Of a stretch of 64,000 nucleotides of DNA, positions 16,078 through 24,830 are shown one piece after another (position 1 is the stretch's first letter; the number at the start of each line of letters is the position of its first letter). The notes below the pieces were generated by a model, which saw only the letters and a list, made by a program, of their open reading frames with translations, was not told where the DNA came from and did no database searches. This stretch comes from Ruminococcus sp. (GTDB taxonomy: Bacteria > Bacillota > Clostridia > Oscillospirales > Ruminococcaceae): positions 1-64,000 of the forward strand of contig JAIDUG010000007.1 of assembly GCA_029060305.1 (NCBI GenBank), given 5' to 3'. The position numbers and the translations under genes were made by a program.

Positions 16078-16542
16078 TCATATATTATTTTTTTTGTAGT
16101 TTTCGAGAGCGTCGAATACCTTGTGAAATACAAGTTGATTCGGACAGCGTTTATAGTCAGCAAAAATCCATATACCGCTTTTATAGAAGTGTTCCATAAT
16201 AGCGGAAGCAGTACCTGCACTTCTGCTCTGACCGTACTCACACTGACATATTATATCCATACCTTTATTGTACGCATTGTAAATAAATTCCGCCATATCA
16301 TCGGCTTCAGGAAAATATGTATTATATGTATAACCTTTTTCCTTAAGGTAGTCGAGGTCAAGGTCGTCAAGTTCACTGTAAAATACATTTTCGCACACTC
16401 CGTCATAATCAATGTGTGTATAGTCTTTGTCGATTTTTTTAATTGCGGGGTCATAATAACTTATGACGGCTGTATTTTCCGGAAAATCTCCTGATTCTAT
16501 AATTTCCTCGATTTCCTCACGTGAATAAATTGAAACTTTCAT
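16078..16542 (-). CDS. Protein-tyrosine-phosphatase-like protein
   Basis: A 154-aa soluble protein with a CX5R phosphate-binding loop: C101-E-Y-G-Q-S-R107, followed by S-A-G as in dual-specificity phosphatases. An acidic PEADDMAEF stretch at about 79-86 could provide the general acid. The substrate is unknown, and the fold assignment rests on this loop. The ATG at 16542 was chosen because GAGGTG lies 6 nt upstream; an in-frame upstream start would run into the attenuator hairpin. The 150-nt leader before it ends in a terminator-like hairpin, implying regulated expression. Confidence 0.68.
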   Translation of the reverse strand: MKVSIYSREEIEEIIESGDFPENTAVISYYDPAIKKIDKDYTHIDYDGVCENVFYSELDDLDLDYLKEKGYTYNTYFPEADDMAEFIYNAYNKGMDIICQCEYGQSRSAGTASAIMEHFYKSGIWIFADYKRCPNQLVFHKVFDALENYKKNNI

Positions 16543-16559
16543 AAAAACACCTCGTTTAC

Positions 16560-16594
16560 GAAAAAAGCAAACGAACTTCCGTTTAAGGAAGTTC
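16560..16594 (-). terminator. Terminator-like hairpin in the phosphatase-gene leader
   Basis: Minus-strand GAACTTCC (16594-16587) pairs with GGAAGTTC (16580-16573), followed by GTTTGC and six T. It ends only about 7 nt before the GAGGTG Shine-Dalgarno, so it would act as an attenuator rather than as the end of the upstream gene. Confidence 0.65.
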
Positions 16595-16708
16595 ATTTAC
16601 CATGATATAGGGATTATTGGGGATTTTTGCAATTCAGCGATGGGGTAAACGCCGAATTGCCTATGAAAAAACAGCTTTCAGGATTTCTCCTTCAGCGATT
16701 TCATTATA
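16595..16708 (-). promoter_or_regulatory. Structured 5' leader of unassigned class
   Basis: A TATAAT -10 at 16708-16703 (weak -35) would start an RNA at about 16696. The RNA then contains ATCGCTGAA twice (16699-16691 and 16641-16633). The second copy is the 3' arm of a strong hairpin, GCAATTC paired with GAATTGC (16660-16629) with an inner GGCG/CGCT stem. The terminator-like hairpin and the gene start follow. This is the layout of an attenuating riboswitch or protein-binding leader. I compared it by eye with common riboswitch classes and found no match. Confidence 0.45.
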
Positions 16709-16784
16709 AACGATGTATGTGTTGATTTTGTGATAATAAGGTAAAAATTATGTTATAAATAGTTAAAAATATATTATAAACATT

Positions 16785-18239
16785 TTATTGCTTGGTTGTA
16801 TCATTTATCTTAAACCAGAATACCGAGCCTTTGCCGATAGTGCTTTTCACGCCGTAGTCGTAATTGTGAAGTTTGAGTACAGCCTTTACTATAGAAAGCC
16901 CCAGTCCAGTACCGACTACTTCCCTCTTGTGATTTTCGGAGCGGTAATATTTATCGAAAATAAGTTTTATCTTGTCTTCTTCAATGCCGTCTCCGGTATC
17001 TTCAATTTCAATAACTACGCCGTCAGGTTTGTTAATCTGTCGCACATAAACCTGCTTGTCCTCACCGGTATAGTTTATGGCATTGTTTATGAGATTGTAA
17101 ATAACCTGCTCAATTTTCACAACGTCGCAATAAACCATTTTTTCCTCGTCGGGAGTAAAATGTATATGGTAACCCATTTTATCGGAAATTCCCTTGAAAC
17201 GTCCGATAATCGCACTGAGTTTTGAACTTATCTCAAACTCCGACGGATTCATTTTCTGCTTTCCGCTTTCAAGTTTAGAGAGGTCAAGAATATCGTTCAC
17301 CATAGCCGAAAGTCTGTCAGTTTCTTTTATAATGATTTCAAGATGTTCATTACGCTTGACAGGATTATCGCCCGAAAGGTCACGTATCATCTCCGCATAG
17401 GCTTTCAGCATTGTGAGAGGAGTTCTCAGGTCGTGTGAAACATTTGCTATCAGGTCTCTCTGCATTGTATCGACCCTTGAAAGTTCCTTTTCTGCATACA
17501 TAAGAGTATCGGCGAGTTTCTGTGCCTCAAGATAACCTGTACCGTCAAATTTCGTGTTCAGGTCGCCTTTTGCAAGGTTTTCAGCGGACTTTGTAATCCT
17601 GTCTATAGGAAGTGAAATCCTGTTTGCAAGGAACACGGATATTACCGCTGCAATCAGTATTAACAGAACCGTTATTATTACAAGCTGACGTTTTATTATT
17701 GATACTGTAGAGCCTACAGGAGCAAGCTCGGAATTGATAAGCAGATAGCCCTCAGGATAACTCACACTTCCGAGTACACATATATACACAAGCATATCGC
17801 TGTGGCTTTTCGGATTGGAAACCTTATACAGTGCTTCCGGTAAAGCAGTACGCCTTATTTCATTAAGGAATTTATATGTACTGTTTTCCCTGCCGTGTAC
17901 AAGACAGTCGCCGAGTACGTCCTTTGAATAAATTGAACGCCCGTACCTGTCGAGGATTTCAACGCATACGTCATTATTTACCGCTGTATCAATGTAGTTA
18001 TTTATAAACGTCTCCTTGTCATCAGACTTATAGTCGGTATTGTAAGAAGTGACTATTTCTTCAGCGTTTTCAGTTACGGAACGTGTTTTCATTGCCTCAT
18101 AGAAAGATTCAAGGAAAAATATCTGGAATATCCACATAAGTACGAACACAAGTATTGTAAACATTACAAAGTGTATCCATACTTTGAGACGTAAAGGCAT
18201 ACGGTTGTTGATATTTTTTACTCTACTGAATATATTCAA
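16785..18239 (-). CDS. Membrane sensor histidine kinase
   Basis: A 484-aa two-component kinase. TM1 is at about 22-42, an extracytoplasmic sensor domain at 43-182, TM2 at about 185-205, then HAMP (206-258), HisKA with phospho-acceptor H269 (NVSHDLRTPLTM) and a HATPase domain with N box (NLINNAINYTG), G1 (DTGDGI) and G2 (GTGLGLSIV). It partners the response regulator directly upstream, overlapping its end by 17 bp. The signal sensed is unknown. Confidence 0.93.
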   Translation of the reverse strand: MNIFSRVKNINNRMPLRLKVWIHFVMFTILVFVLMWIFQIFFLESFYEAMKTRSVTENAEEIVTSYNTDYKSDDKETFINNYIDTAVNNDVCVEILDRYGRSIYSKDVLGDCLVHGRENSTYKFLNEIRRTALPEALYKVSNPKSHSDMLVYICVLGSVSYPEGYLLINSELAPVGSTVSIIKRQLVIITVLLILIAAVISVFLANRISLPIDRITKSAENLAKGDLNTKFDGTGYLEAQKLADTLMYAEKELSRVDTMQRDLIANVSHDLRTPLTMLKAYAEMIRDLSGDNPVKRNEHLEIIIKETDRLSAMVNDILDLSKLESGKQKMNPSEFEISSKLSAIIGRFKGISDKMGYHIHFTPDEEKMVYCDVVKIEQVIYNLINNAINYTGEDKQVYVRQINKPDGVVIEIEDTGDGIEEDKIKLIFDKYYRSENHKREVVGTGLGLSIVKAVLKLHNYDYGVKSTIGKGSVFWFKINDTTKQ

Positions 18240-18903
18240 ACTTATAACCCAGTCCTCTCAGAGTGACAATATATCTTCTGTAATCGCCGAGACTGTTGCG
18301 GAGCATTTTAATGTGTGTATCAACTGTTCTGTCGTCCCCGAAAAAGTCATATCCCCATACTTCCTCAAGGAGCTTGTCCCTTGAAAGTGCGATATTCTTA
18401 TTCTTTACAAGATAGAAAAGCAAATCGTATTCTTTCGGGGTCATTGAAGCCCTTTTGCCGTCAACGTATACTTCACGACCTGAAATATCAACTTCCAGTC
18501 CCTCAAAAACATACTTGTCCTGATATACAGGAGCATCGGGAACGACATTTCTTTTCAGAACGACTTTAACACGTGCCATAAGTTCCTTTGGTGAAAAAGG
18601 CTTTACAACGTAATCGTCAACACCTATCTCAAAGCCGAAAAGTTTGTCGTATTCCTCGCCTCTTGCGGAAAGCATAATAACAGGAATATTCTTTGTTTTG
18701 TGGATTTCCTTACAGGCAGAATAACCGTCAAGGCGTGGCATCATAACGTCCATGATAATCAAATCATAGTCATTGTCGTGACAGAGACTCACTGCTTCCA
18801 TACCGTTTTCAGCTTCAGTAACCTGATAGCCCTCAAACTCAGCATACTCACGGACAACTTTTCTTATATTGATTTCGTCGTCCACTACCAGAATATGTGT
18901 CAT
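18223..18903 (-). CDS. OmpR/PhoB-family response regulator
   Basis: A 226-aa DNA-binding response regulator. The receiver domain has the acidic pair D8/D9 (VVDDE), phospho-acceptor D52 (IIMDVMMP) and the conserved Lys in VVKPFSP. The C-terminal winged helix (about 130-225) contains LTPKEYDLLFYL-type and GDDRTVDTHIKMLR segments. The start is the ATG at 18903, 9 nt after GAGGTG; upstream in-frame codons overlap the Shine-Dalgarno. It is the first gene of the pair with the histidine kinase. Confidence 0.93.
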   Translation of the reverse strand: MTHILVVDDEINIRKVVREYAEFEGYQVTEAENGMEAVSLCHDNDYDLIIMDVMMPRLDGYSACKEIHKTKNIPVIMLSARGEEYDKLFGFEIGVDDYVVKPFSPKELMARVKVVLKRNVVPDAPVYQDKYVFEGLEVDISGREVYVDGKRASMTPKEYDLLFYLVKNKNIALSRDKLLEEVWGYDFFGDDRTVDTHIKMLRNSLGDYRRYIVTLRGLGYKFEYIQ

Positions 18904-19060
18904 AAACAAAAACACCTCTTTATTGATTTTATACCGGAGAAGATAACTTTCCGGCTGATTCTATTATATCATAATATCACGCAAAAGTGTATATTCTGTG
19001 ATAAATTTCTGTAATTTTACAGTAAATTTATTTATTTTGTCTTCAAACTCAAATTTGTGA

Positions 19061-19089
19061 TTGACATTTTCAGTAAATTTTGCTATAAT
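19061..19089 (+). promoter_or_regulatory. Promoter of the GGDEF/EAL gene
   Basis: TTGACA (19061-19066), 17-nt spacer, TATAAT (19084-19089): full consensus, 42 bp before the ATG. Confidence 0.82.
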
Positions 19090-19130
19090 ATGTTTGGTTC
19101 AGTATCATCAGGAATGGAGGCGATAATATT

Positions 19131-21362
19131 ATGAACCTTAACAGTCTTCTTTCTGTCGTTGCTATAATAGCCGTTGCCACCGGTCTTGTTTTAGTATATA
19201 CACGATTTTTTCCGGATATGGCATTTACTGTTATAATAATATACATATCAACTATAATATGCCTTTCACTTATACTTGCGATTACAGCATGGCTTTACCG
19301 GAAGCATAAGTCGTCGGTTGATGCCGGAGATATTGCTGGGATTTCCGAAAACCTCAACACCGAAATGATTATGTGGACGGACGACCTTTCCGCTGTCTAT
19401 ATGAATAAGCATATGAGAGACCTGCTCGGAATAGAGGGTTTCAATTTCGACCATAAAGCAGAAATAATGCGTGCATTCGGTATCGAAAATTTCAACCATT
19501 CCACTATACAGGAAATAGTAAAGAGCAGTTCACACGAAGCAAGGTTCACAAGTGCAGATGATACGCCAATCACTATAGCATGGAGTACATCACTTGTAAA
19601 ACAGAAAAAAAAGACTGCATTGTATCTGAGTACGGGGCTGAATCTTACGGAAATAAAGAAAATGCGTCTCGACCTTGCAAGCACAAACGACCTTTTCAAC
19701 TATTCAATGAGCCTTGCAGAAATCGGAATAATAATGTCAAATGATATGTCAAACTTCATAGCTTCACCTGAAACCGTCCGTATGCTCGGACTGAAAAGTA
19801 ACAATATATCATTAAAGAATCTCCGTGCAATCGTCCACCCGAATGACAGGCTTATGTTTGACAGTGCGATAAAGTTGGCAGGTACTGACAACGGAAACGA
19901 AGTACATAATATTGAATTGCGTATGAGTTCAGCAGACGGTTTCTACCACTGGTATTCTTACAGATATAAAGGTATGAATCATTCCGATTCCTTGCCTATG
20001 TTCGGCGGTGCTTTGATGGACAATACACAGGAACACGAAAAAGACCTGATAATTGAACGCCTTGCATATATAGACGACGTTACGGAAATTGCAAACCGCA
20101 ACAAACTTATGGACGTAGGTCAGGAAACTTTTGAACAATGCCGTATGCTTGACTGTTCATACTGGATTATCGTGCTTGATATAGACCGCTTCCATATTAT
20201 AAACGACAGTTCCGGCTATCAGAACGGCAATTATATTTTAAGGAATTTTGCAAATATTATGTGTAAGTTCGTCACTCCCGGAGGGCTTGCTTCACGAATA
20301 AGCGGTGACAACTTTGCACTGATAATGCGTGACTATGGCGACGACGATTTGCCGGTACGTACAGCAAAAGCTATTCAGGAAGAATTTTCAAAATCGGCAG
20401 TCGGTGACTTTGCTTCCGTAAATCTCAGCTGTTCAGCAGGCTATGCAAAAATGCCAAAAGATGGTGAAAACTTTTTGGAAGCGTTTGAACACGCTGAATT
20501 TGCACTGAAGTCGGGCGGTAACGAAAACAGCACAATCCACGGTTATGAGGCACGTATGCACGATTCGATTATAGGACGTACTGAACTTGAAAAAGAATTG
20601 GCAGTCGCTATTGACAACAATGAGTTGCAATTATTCTATCAGCCGAAAATTGAACTTTCCACCGGTAAAATAATGGGCGTGGAGGCTCTTATCCGCTGGA
20701 TTAAACCCGACGGTACTATTGTACGCCCCGACGCTTTTGTACCTGTTGCAGAGAGTTCACACCTTATCGGAAAAATAAGCGAATTTGTACTGAATGAGGG
20801 TTGCAGACAGAATAAACTGTGGCAGAAAATGGGTTATCCTGAAATAGTAATGTCGATAAATTTCACATCTACTGATTTCTATCAGAAAGACCTGAAAGAC
20901 AAAGTTTTCGAGGCTCTCGCAAAAACAGGTCTTGACCCTAAATGGCTTGAAGTTGAATTGACGGAAACACTTGCTCTCAGTGATATTGACTATGCTGTTT
21001 CGCAGATGAATAAGCTCCGTGAACTCGGTGTTAAACTTGCTATGGACGATTTCGGCACAGGTTATTCGTCTCTCAGCTACCTGCAAATACTGCCGATTAC
21101 TCTTTTAAAACTTGACCGTTCATTTATAATAGATATTGAACACGATAATATCGCTTATGAAATAGTTTCGTCGGTCATAAGGATTGCAAAATCAAAGAAA
21201 ATCGAAACTATAGCGGAAGGTATTGAAAATCCTAATCAGGAAGATATTCTCAGAAAAGCAGGTTGTGATTTCGGACAGGGCTATCTTTACGGCAAACCTA
21301 TGCCAGCCGAAAAAATAGAGGAGTTTTTCGAGGAGAATATGAAAAAGACTAAGGAAAAATAA
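19131..21362 (+). CDS. PAS-GGDEF-EAL membrane protein, probable c-di-GMP phosphodiesterase
   Basis: A 743-aa protein with two N-terminal transmembrane helices (about 5-24 and 31-54), two PAS-like sensor regions (about 65-175 and 185-305), a GGDEF domain (310-475) and an EAL domain (490-738). The GGDEF signature is degenerate, S391-G-D-N-F395, so cyclase activity is doubtful. The EAL domain keeps E518-A-L, the SINFTSTDF Asn, ELTET, MDDFGTGYSS, the LLKLD Lys and the C-terminal GQGYLYGKP, so hydrolysis of c-di-GMP is expected, perhaps with GTP binding by the degenerate GGDEF as control. It is followed 26 bp later by pfkA and may share its transcript. Confidence 0.9.
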   Translation: MNLNSLLSVVAIIAVATGLVLVYTRFFPDMAFTVIIIYISTIICLSLILAITAWLYRKHKSSVDAGDIAGISENLNTEMIMWTDDLSAVYMNKHMRDLLGIEGFNFDHKAEIMRAFGIENFNHSTIQEIVKSSSHEARFTSADDTPITIAWSTSLVKQKKKTALYLSTGLNLTEIKKMRLDLASTNDLFNYSMSLAEIGIIMSNDMSNFIASPETVRMLGLKSNNISLKNLRAIVHPNDRLMFDSAIKLAGTDNGNEVHNIELRMSSADGFYHWYSYRYKGMNHSDSLPMFGGALMDNTQEHEKDLIIERLAYIDDVTEIANRNKLMDVGQETFEQCRMLDCSYWIIVLDIDRFHIINDSSGYQNGNYILRNFANIMCKFVTPGGLASRISGDNFALIMRDYGDDDLPVRTAKAIQEEFSKSAVGDFASVNLSCSAGYAKMPKDGENFLEAFEHAEFALKSGGNENSTIHGYEARMHDSIIGRTELEKELAVAIDNNELQLFYQPKIELSTGKIMGVEALIRWIKPDGTIVRPDAFVPVAESSHLIGKISEFVLNEGCRQNKLWQKMGYPEIVMSINFTSTDFYQKDLKDKVFEALAKTGLDPKWLEVELTETLALSDIDYAVSQMNKLRELGVKLAMDDFGTGYSSLSYLQILPITLLKLDRSFIIDIEHDNIAYEIVSSVIRIAKSKKIETIAEGIENPNQEDILRKAGCDFGQGYLYGKPMPAEKIEEFFEENMKKTKEK

Positions 21363-21387
21363 ATTTTTTAACGGAGGTACACTCAAC

Positions 21388-22470
21388 ATGAAAAGAAGAA
21401 TAGGCATTTTAACAAGTGGCGGAGACTGTCCGGGTCTCAACGCTACTATCAGAGGCGTTGCGAAAGCATGCTATGAAAGATTCGGCATTGACAACGTTGA
21501 AATCGTAGGCATTTCCAACGGCTACTACGGACTTATCAACAACCTTTGCAAAGATATGTCACCGGCTTCATTTTCCGGCATACTCACTCAGGGCGGTACA
21601 ATATTCGGCACAAAACGTCAGCCGTTCAAGATGATGCAGGTTATCGGCGACGACAACGTTGACAAGGTAAAGAATATGAAAGAGACTTACAAGAAACAGA
21701 AACTTGACTGTCTTCTCACTCTCGGCGGAAACGGTACTCACAAAACTTCAAAACTCCTTGCTGACGAGGGGCTGAACGTTATCGGTCTTCCGAAAACAAT
21801 TGATAATGATATTTTCGGAACAGACGTTACATTCGGATTCCATACAGCAGTTGACATTGCAACGGACGTTATCGACCGTCTTCACACAACAGCGGCGAGC
21901 CATTCAAGAATACTTGTATGCGAAATCATGGGTAATAAAGCAGGCTGGCTTACTCTCAACGCAGGTATTGCAGGTGGTGCTGACGTTATAATCATTCCCG
22001 AAATCCCTTACGATATTGACAAGGTATGCGATTCCGTTATGGCAAGAAGTGCTTCCGGTAAAACATTCTCGATACTCGCAGTAGCAGAGGGAGCTTTCGA
22101 TGTTACAGAAGCAAAAATGAAGAAAAAAGAACGTGCAAAGAAACGTACAGAGGCAGGAATAATTACAGCAACTTCACGTATTGCCACACAGATTCAGGCA
22201 AACACCGGCATTGAGGCACGTGTATGTGTTCCGGGACATATGCTCAGAGGCGGTACTCCGAGTGCTTATGACAGAGTTCTTTCAACACAGTTCGGAGTAC
22301 ACGCAGCATATCTCATCTCTCAGGAAAAATACGGAAGAACAGTTGCGAAAATCGGAAACAAAATTACTTCCAACAAGCTCAGCGATATTGCAGGAAAAAC
22401 AAAATTCGTCGACGTTGACAATCACCTTGTAATTGCAGCACGTGATATTGGAGTATCATTCGGCGACTGA
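21388..22470 (+). CDS. pfkA: 6-phosphofructokinase, group III type
   Basis: It phosphorylates fructose 6-phosphate in glycolysis. The 360-aa protein has LTSGGDCPGLNA at the N-terminus, the catalytic Asp in PKTIDND (D139) and MGNKAGWLT. The phosphoryl-donor residues are mixed: the usual GGDG is GGNGT (N115-G116), and the position of E. coli Gly124 is Lys (K136). Gly at the second position favours ATP and Lys at the third is typical of PPi-type and group III enzymes; ATP is more likely but not certain. AACGGAGGTACA precedes the ATG. A strong terminator follows. Confidence 0.92.
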   Translation: MKRRIGILTSGGDCPGLNATIRGVAKACYERFGIDNVEIVGISNGYYGLINNLCKDMSPASFSGILTQGGTIFGTKRQPFKMMQVIGDDNVDKVKNMKETYKKQKLDCLLTLGGNGTHKTSKLLADEGLNVIGLPKTIDNDIFGTDVTFGFHTAVDIATDVIDRLHTTAASHSRILVCEIMGNKAGWLTLNAGIAGGADVIIIPEIPYDIDKVCDSVMARSASGKTFSILAVAEGAFDVTEAKMKKKERAKKRTEAGIITATSRIATQIQANTGIEARVCVPGHMLRGGTPSAYDRVLSTQFGVHAAYLISQEKYGRTVAKIGNKITSNKLSDIAGKTKFVDVDNHLVIAARDIGVSFGD

Positions 22471-22486
22471 TTCCCATAATATATGA

Positions 22487-22524
22487 GTAAATGCTGTCTG
22501 CAACAAGACGGCATTTGCTTTTTT
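22487..22524 (+). terminator. Intrinsic terminator after pfkA
   Basis: GTAAATGCTGTCT pairs with AGACGGCATTTGC (13 positions, one G-T) around a 6-nt loop, followed by six T. Confidence 0.88.
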
Positions 22525-22607
22525 ATATCATTTTCCACAATATGACTGGTATTTTTAGGGCAGATGTAGTAAAAATATAAAAATTATACTTTTTTCGGAA
22601 AAAATAC

Positions 22608-22636
22608 TTTTCAAATGCTGAAAGATGTGGTATAAT
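22608..22636 (+). promoter_or_regulatory. Promoter of the phosphoglucomutase gene
   Basis: A weak TTTTCA -35 (22608-22613), 17-nt spacer containing CTGAAAGATGTGG, and TATAAT (22631-22636), with extended -10 TG. AGGAGGT follows before the ATG at 22666. Confidence 0.6.
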
Positions 22637-22665
22637 ATCTTATATTTCTTTTAGGAGGTATCTTA

Positions 22666-24381
22666 ATGACGGAAATAGAACTCTATAATCTCTGGCTGAA
22701 AAATGCCACACAAGACCCTGATTTACAGACTGAACTTAAGAACATTGAAAATGACAGCAACGCTATCCGTGACAGATTCTACCGTGACCTTGAGTTTGGT
22801 ACGGGCGGTCTGAGAGGTGTTATCGGTGCTGGTACTAACCGCATGAACGTCTACACTGTAAAACGTGCTACACAGGGATTCGCTGATTATCTCAATCAGG
22901 AATATTCAAACCCGAGTGTTGCCGTTTCATACGACAGCAGAATCAAGTCGGACATATTTTCAAAAGCCGCTGCTGAGGTTCTCGCTGCCAACGGCATCAA
23001 AGTTCATATATATACAGAGCTTATGCCAACTCCATGCCTTTCATTTGCGGTACGTAAACTTAACTGTCAAGGCGGTATAATGGTTACAGCAAGCCACAAC
23101 CCTGCAAAGTACAACGGTTACAAGGTTTACGGCGACGATGGCTGTCAGATTACTCTCAGAGGTGCTGAAATCATTCTCGACAAAATCAACTCCCTTGACA
23201 TTTTCAATGACGTGAAAACATCTTCATTTGACGAGGAAGTCGCAAAGGGAAATATTTCCTTTATCGGTCAGGAAGTTATCGACGCTTTCTATGAAAAAGT
23301 TCTCGCTGAGGGAATCAATACGGAACTTTGTGCCTCAAGCGGTCTGAAAGTCGTCTACACTCCACTCAATGGTACTGGTAACAAGCCAGTCCGTGAAATT
23401 CTGAAAAGAATTGGTATTTCTAATGTTACAGTAGTAAAGGAGCAGGAAAATCCTGACGGCAATTTCCCGACCTGTCCTTATCCGAATCCTGAAATCCGTG
23501 AGGCTCTCGAAGTAGGTCTCAGATACTGTAATGAAGTACAACCGGATTTGTTACTTGCCACAGACCCCGATTGCGACCGTGTGGGAATAGCTGTTCCCGA
23601 CGGTAACGGTGGATTTGCTTTATTCTCCGGTAACGAAGTTGGTGCTATGTTGCTTGAATACATATGCCAGCAGAGAATCAAAAACGGTACTATGCCGGAA
23701 AATCCTGTTACTATAAAGACTATAGTGACAACAGATATTGTCACCCTTATCGGCAAGGAATACGGCGTTGAGGTAATTGACGTTCTCACAGGTTTCAAGT
23801 TTATCGGCGAACAGATTAAACTTCTTGAGGACAAAAATCAGGAAAACAGGTATATCTTCGGATTCGAGGAAAGCTATGGCTATCTGTCCGGTACTTATGT
23901 ACGTGACAAGGACGCTGTAAACGCTTCTATGCTTATATGCGAAATGGCTTCATACTATCGCAGTCAGGGCATCACGCTTTTACAGGCTCGTGAAAATATG
24001 TACAAGAAATACGGCGTTTTCTATCAGACACTCCACAGCTTTACTTTTGAGGGCGAAAGCGGTATGAACAGAATGAATGACATTATGAACACTCTCCGCA
24101 ACAATCCGCCGACTGAAATCGCTGGTATAAAGGTTGTGAAATTCGACGACTACAAAACAAGCGTTTCAAAGGACTGCACAACAGGTACTGAATCAAAAAT
24201 CACTCTCCCGAAATCAAATGTACTGGCATTTTTCCTTGAGGGCGGTTCTAAAGTTATTGTCCGCCCGTCAGGTACTGAGCCGAAGATAAAGACTTATTTC
24301 ACTTCAAAAATGCCTACTCACGAGGAAGCAGAAGCCCTTGAATCTAAACTCGCAGGCGACTTTACTAAGATTTTTGAATAA
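22666..24381 (+). CDS. Phospho-sugar mutase (phosphoglucomutase)
   Basis: It interconverts glucose 1- and 6-phosphate (or mannose phosphates) for glycogen and surface polysaccharide synthesis. The 571-aa alpha-D-phosphohexomutase has the phosphoserine loop VTASHNP (S143), metal loop DPDCDRVG, sugar-binding GFEESYGYL and the C-terminal phosphate loop VRPSGTEPKIKTY. Length and the early FGTGGLRG motif fit the PgcA-like group acting on glucose. Monocistronic between its own promoter and terminator. Confidence 0.93.
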   Translation: MTEIELYNLWLKNATQDPDLQTELKNIENDSNAIRDRFYRDLEFGTGGLRGVIGAGTNRMNVYTVKRATQGFADYLNQEYSNPSVAVSYDSRIKSDIFSKAAAEVLAANGIKVHIYTELMPTPCLSFAVRKLNCQGGIMVTASHNPAKYNGYKVYGDDGCQITLRGAEIILDKINSLDIFNDVKTSSFDEEVAKGNISFIGQEVIDAFYEKVLAEGINTELCASSGLKVVYTPLNGTGNKPVREILKRIGISNVTVVKEQENPDGNFPTCPYPNPEIREALEVGLRYCNEVQPDLLLATDPDCDRVGIAVPDGNGGFALFSGNEVGAMLLEYICQQRIKNGTMPENPVTIKTIVTTDIVTLIGKEYGVEVIDVLTGFKFIGEQIKLLEDKNQENRYIFGFEESYGYLSGTYVRDKDAVNASMLICEMASYYRSQGITLLQARENMYKKYGVFYQTLHSFTFEGESGMNRMNDIMNTLRNNPPTEIAGIKVVKFDDYKTSVSKDCTTGTESKITLPKSNVLAFFLEGGSKVIVRPSGTEPKIKTYFTSKMPTHEEAEALESKLAGDFTKIFE

Positions 24382-24386
24382 TTTTT

Positions 24387-24419
24387 TACAGGCAGAGTTA
24401 CTCTCTGCCTCTGTTTTTC
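24387..24419 (+). terminator. Intrinsic terminator after phosphoglucomutase
   Basis: GGCAGAG pairs with CTCTGCC around a 5-nt loop, followed by TCTGTTTTT. Confidence 0.8.
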
Positions 24420-24462
24420 AATCAGAAACAATAGTTAAATAAAAAAAATATATATTCTGCTA

Positions 24463-24491
24463 TTGACAAATCAGAAAATATATGATATACT
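24463..24491 (+). promoter_or_regulatory. Promoter of rpmE
   Basis: TTGACA (24463-24468), 17-nt spacer, TATACT (24486-24491). A roughly 70-nt leader follows, which could hold an L31 leader element, but I cannot assign one. Confidence 0.75.
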
Positions 24492-24571
24492 GAGTCAAGT
24501 AATGCGACACTACTGTCTGATACATATGATGGGCTGTCGGTTTTAAATAGTATATGAAAGAGGTGACAATC

Positions 24572-24775
24572 GTGAAAGAAGGAATCCATCCGAGATTTGT
24601 CAAGACCACAATTACATGCCATTGCGGTAACGTAATTGAGACTATGTCCACAAAGGAAAATATCAAGGTTGAAATTTGTTCAAAGTGCCACCCGTTCTAT
24701 ACCGGCAAGCAGAAGCTCGTTGATACAGGCGGACGTGTTGACAGATTCAAGAAACGTTTCAATATGGACAAGTAA
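24572..24775 (+). CDS. rpmE: 50S ribosomal protein L31
   Basis: A 67-aa large-subunit protein. CHCG and CSKCH supply zinc ligands of the zinc-binding L31 type, and HPFYTGKQK is the family core. I start it at the GTG (24572), which follows GAGGTG by 6 nt and gives the standard KEGIHP N-terminus; the ATG 18 bp upstream lies before that Shine-Dalgarno. A terminator follows within 10 bp. Confidence 0.95.
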   Translation: MKEGIHPRFVKTTITCHCGNVIETMSTKENIKVEICSKCHPFYTGKQKLVDTGGRVDRFKKRFNMDK

Positions 24776-24781
24776 TTATAT

Positions 24782-24805
24782 AGCCGGTCTCAGACCGGCT
24801 TTTTG
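24782..24805 (+). terminator. Intrinsic terminator after rpmE
   Basis: AGCCGGT pairs with ACCGGCT around a 5-nt loop, followed by five T. Confidence 0.85.
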
Positions 24806-24830
24806 CGTATAAAAAAAGGAACTTTTCTCT

